NCBI RefSeq assembly: GCF_014637405.1
Contig: NZ_BMEY01000009.1
Location: forward strand, 69,477 to 133,476
Direction of reading: 5' to 3'
Length of the DNA stretch: 64,000 nucleotides
DNA from: Ornithinibacillus halotolerans
Lineage (GTDB): Bacteria > Bacillota > Bacilli > Bacillales > Amphibacillaceae
Numbering within the stretch: position 1 is the stretch's first letter; each line of letters opens with the position of its first letter. The notes below the pieces were generated by a model. It was not told the DNA's origin. It saw only the letters and a program-made list of their open reading frames with translations, and did not search any database. This document shows positions 63,233-64,000 of the stretch, one piece after another. The position numbers were made by a program, and so were the translations under genes.

Positions 63233-63390
63233 TTATTTAGCTTGATTAGGCACTCTGCATTCCTTTGGAGTAGCTGGTGACCAAGGCAAGAGCTGATCTA
63301 GCTTGGATTTATCTGTCGTATCTATGTTAGGAAGCTCCTAAAAGGTAGCTAAGATATTCAAATGGATTTAATCCGTTTTCTAAAACCTCC
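63233..63390 (-). pseudogene. IS66-family transposase (TnpC) C-terminal fragment
   Basis: On the minus strand the frame reads GLNPFEYLSYLL, then, after a small indel, KSKLDQLLPWSP and ECRVP to a stop at 63233. This is the conserved C-terminal end of IS66 transposases. Only about 50 codons remain and the frame is broken, so it is an inactive scar. Confidence 0.75.
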
Positions 63391-63426
63391 CGAATTATTT
63401 TCTAGGGAGATTATCTTATAAATGAA

Positions 63427-63723
63427 TTACGCTAGAAATGTGGGTACTATTTGACGCTTACATTGGTTATCCGTTATGGTTATTGAATAAATTGCACACT
63501 TTCCATGACTTAATAGTCTAGAATTTACATCTTCTTTTACAAATCCCCCAAGGAATGGATTATGGATATTCTTTCTTCCAGAACTATAAACCTCATTTAA
63601 ATTAGAGTCCAAAGCAACTGAAACATGATTATACGGTTTATTGGTATTTAGCTTGATTAGTTTTGTTAGAAAAGATCAAGTATCGGTTAATAGAATGTAT
63701 ATCTTATTTTCCTTCATATTCAT
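63427..63723 (-). pseudogene. YiiX-like cysteine hydrolase remnant
   Basis: From an ATG at 63723 the minus strand encodes about 95 residues of a permuted papain-type (NlpC/P60-related) protein: IYILLTDT, an in-frame TGA near 63678, KPYNHVSVALDSNLNEVYSS with the likely catalytic His, and NPFLGGFVKEDV. The half carrying the catalytic Cys is gone; the frame ends at 63427 next to the IS66 scar. Recognition rests on my memory of the family, so the name is tentative. Confidence 0.5.
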
Positions 63724-64000
63724 TTCCCTTTTACGTTTTCTAAGAACGATTTGATAAATCTACTATCGATTAATTGCTGTAGTGTTACAGCCCAATCAAG
63801 GTCACTAATTTCATTGCAAAGTTCATAAAACATACCGCCTAGCGTGCAATCATCTATGCCACAACGGTTTTGCCATGAAAGTACTATATATCTAGTGAAG
63901 ACGATGGTTATGTGGCTGATCAAGGAATCTTAGGGACGATCTTGAAAATCCTTTAGGAGTTTCAATAGAGATTTACTTGTTTTGAAAAAGACTTCAATAT
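63720..64000 (-). pseudogene. IS4-family DDE transposase fragment, cut by window edge
   Basis: The minus strand reads IEVFFKTSKSLLKLLKDFQ, hits a stop, then HITIVFTRYIVLSW, TLGGMFYELCNEISDLDWAV and LQQLI. These are the C-terminal segments of IS4-type transposases (the YREK-side region). Internal stop and degraded end show it is dead. The 5' part would lie beyond the right edge. Confidence 0.7.

Noticed and set aside
1-64000. CRISPR array or cas genes near the Tn7-like element
   Set aside because: No direct repeats with regular spacers and no Cas-like frames anywhere; the only regular repeat is the ZnuA one, and the candidate TnsB motifs are irregularly spaced.
1-64000. tRNA or rRNA genes
   Set aside because: No cloverleaf with CCA-type end or conserved rRNA stretch was recognised on reading both strands.

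Overview
The window reads as a low-GC, Gram-positive chromosome of the Bacillaceae. Evidence: strong AGGAGG-type ribosome binding sites, TTG and GTG starts, a FadR-type operator before fadN-fadA, Zur boxes before znuACB-zur, an NsrR/Hmp pair, a CwlO-like hydrolase, a Bacillus-type holin-like type I toxin, and many compact hairpin-plus-T-run terminators. The closest guess is a salt-tolerant genus near Oceanobacillus or Virgibacillus (BCCT carrier, glyoxylate bypass), but the species cannot be fixed from sequence alone.

Bases 1-40.7 kb are mostly core housekeeping: fatty-acid beta-oxidation (fadN-fadA); zinc uptake (znuA, znuC, znuB, zur); a long inverted-repeat element at 7.2 kb; a MoxR/DUF58 operon with three paralogous membrane proteins; a CNNM/CBS protein with a structured ribosome-binding region; YitT; BCCT transporter; CwlO-like endopeptidase; aceB-aceA; FUSC protein; UppP; DedA; PilZ; DUF1836; TrhA; M42 peptidase; nsrR and hmp; a MurA-like enzyme with Asp in place of the catalytic Cys plus its DeoR regulator; a type I toxin-antitoxin locus; aroD; a lipoprotein; a response regulator, kinase and ECF sigma factor in one operon; and a frameshifted serine hydrolase.

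Bases about 40.9-53.9 kb look like a Tn7-like transposon. Its core, on the minus strand, is tniQ, a tnsA-tnsB fusion, tnsC (broken by a frameshift near its 3' end) and a second tniQ. The likely cargo is a four-gene ABC three-component (ABC-3C) conflict operon. A bacterial group IIC-like intron sits just beyond the terminator-like hairpin of that operon. AT-rich repeats at 40.93-41.20, 43.23 and 53.90 kb are candidate TnsB-binding sites. No CRISPR array or cas gene is present, so this is not a CRISPR-associated transposon. The right flank (53.9-55.0 kb) carries Nudix and GNAT pseudogenes.

Bases 55.0-63.2 kb hold the most unusual locus: a five-gene minus-strand operon (peptide-type ABC exporter, MauE-like membrane redox protein, thioredoxin-fold protein, MacB-type ATPase, 1095-residue FtsX-type permease), transcribed away from a second thioredoxin-fold gene and two tandem genes for 54-55 residue peptides. 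Both peptides have six cysteines in nearly the same spacing and the same C-terminal Cys-Pro-Cys. The two directions share an overlapping palindromic promoter. I infer an undescribed disulfide-rich secreted peptide (bacteriocin-like) system with oxidative folding, export and possible self-protection. The last 0.8 kb is a graveyard of IS66, cysteine-hydrolase and IS4 fragments.
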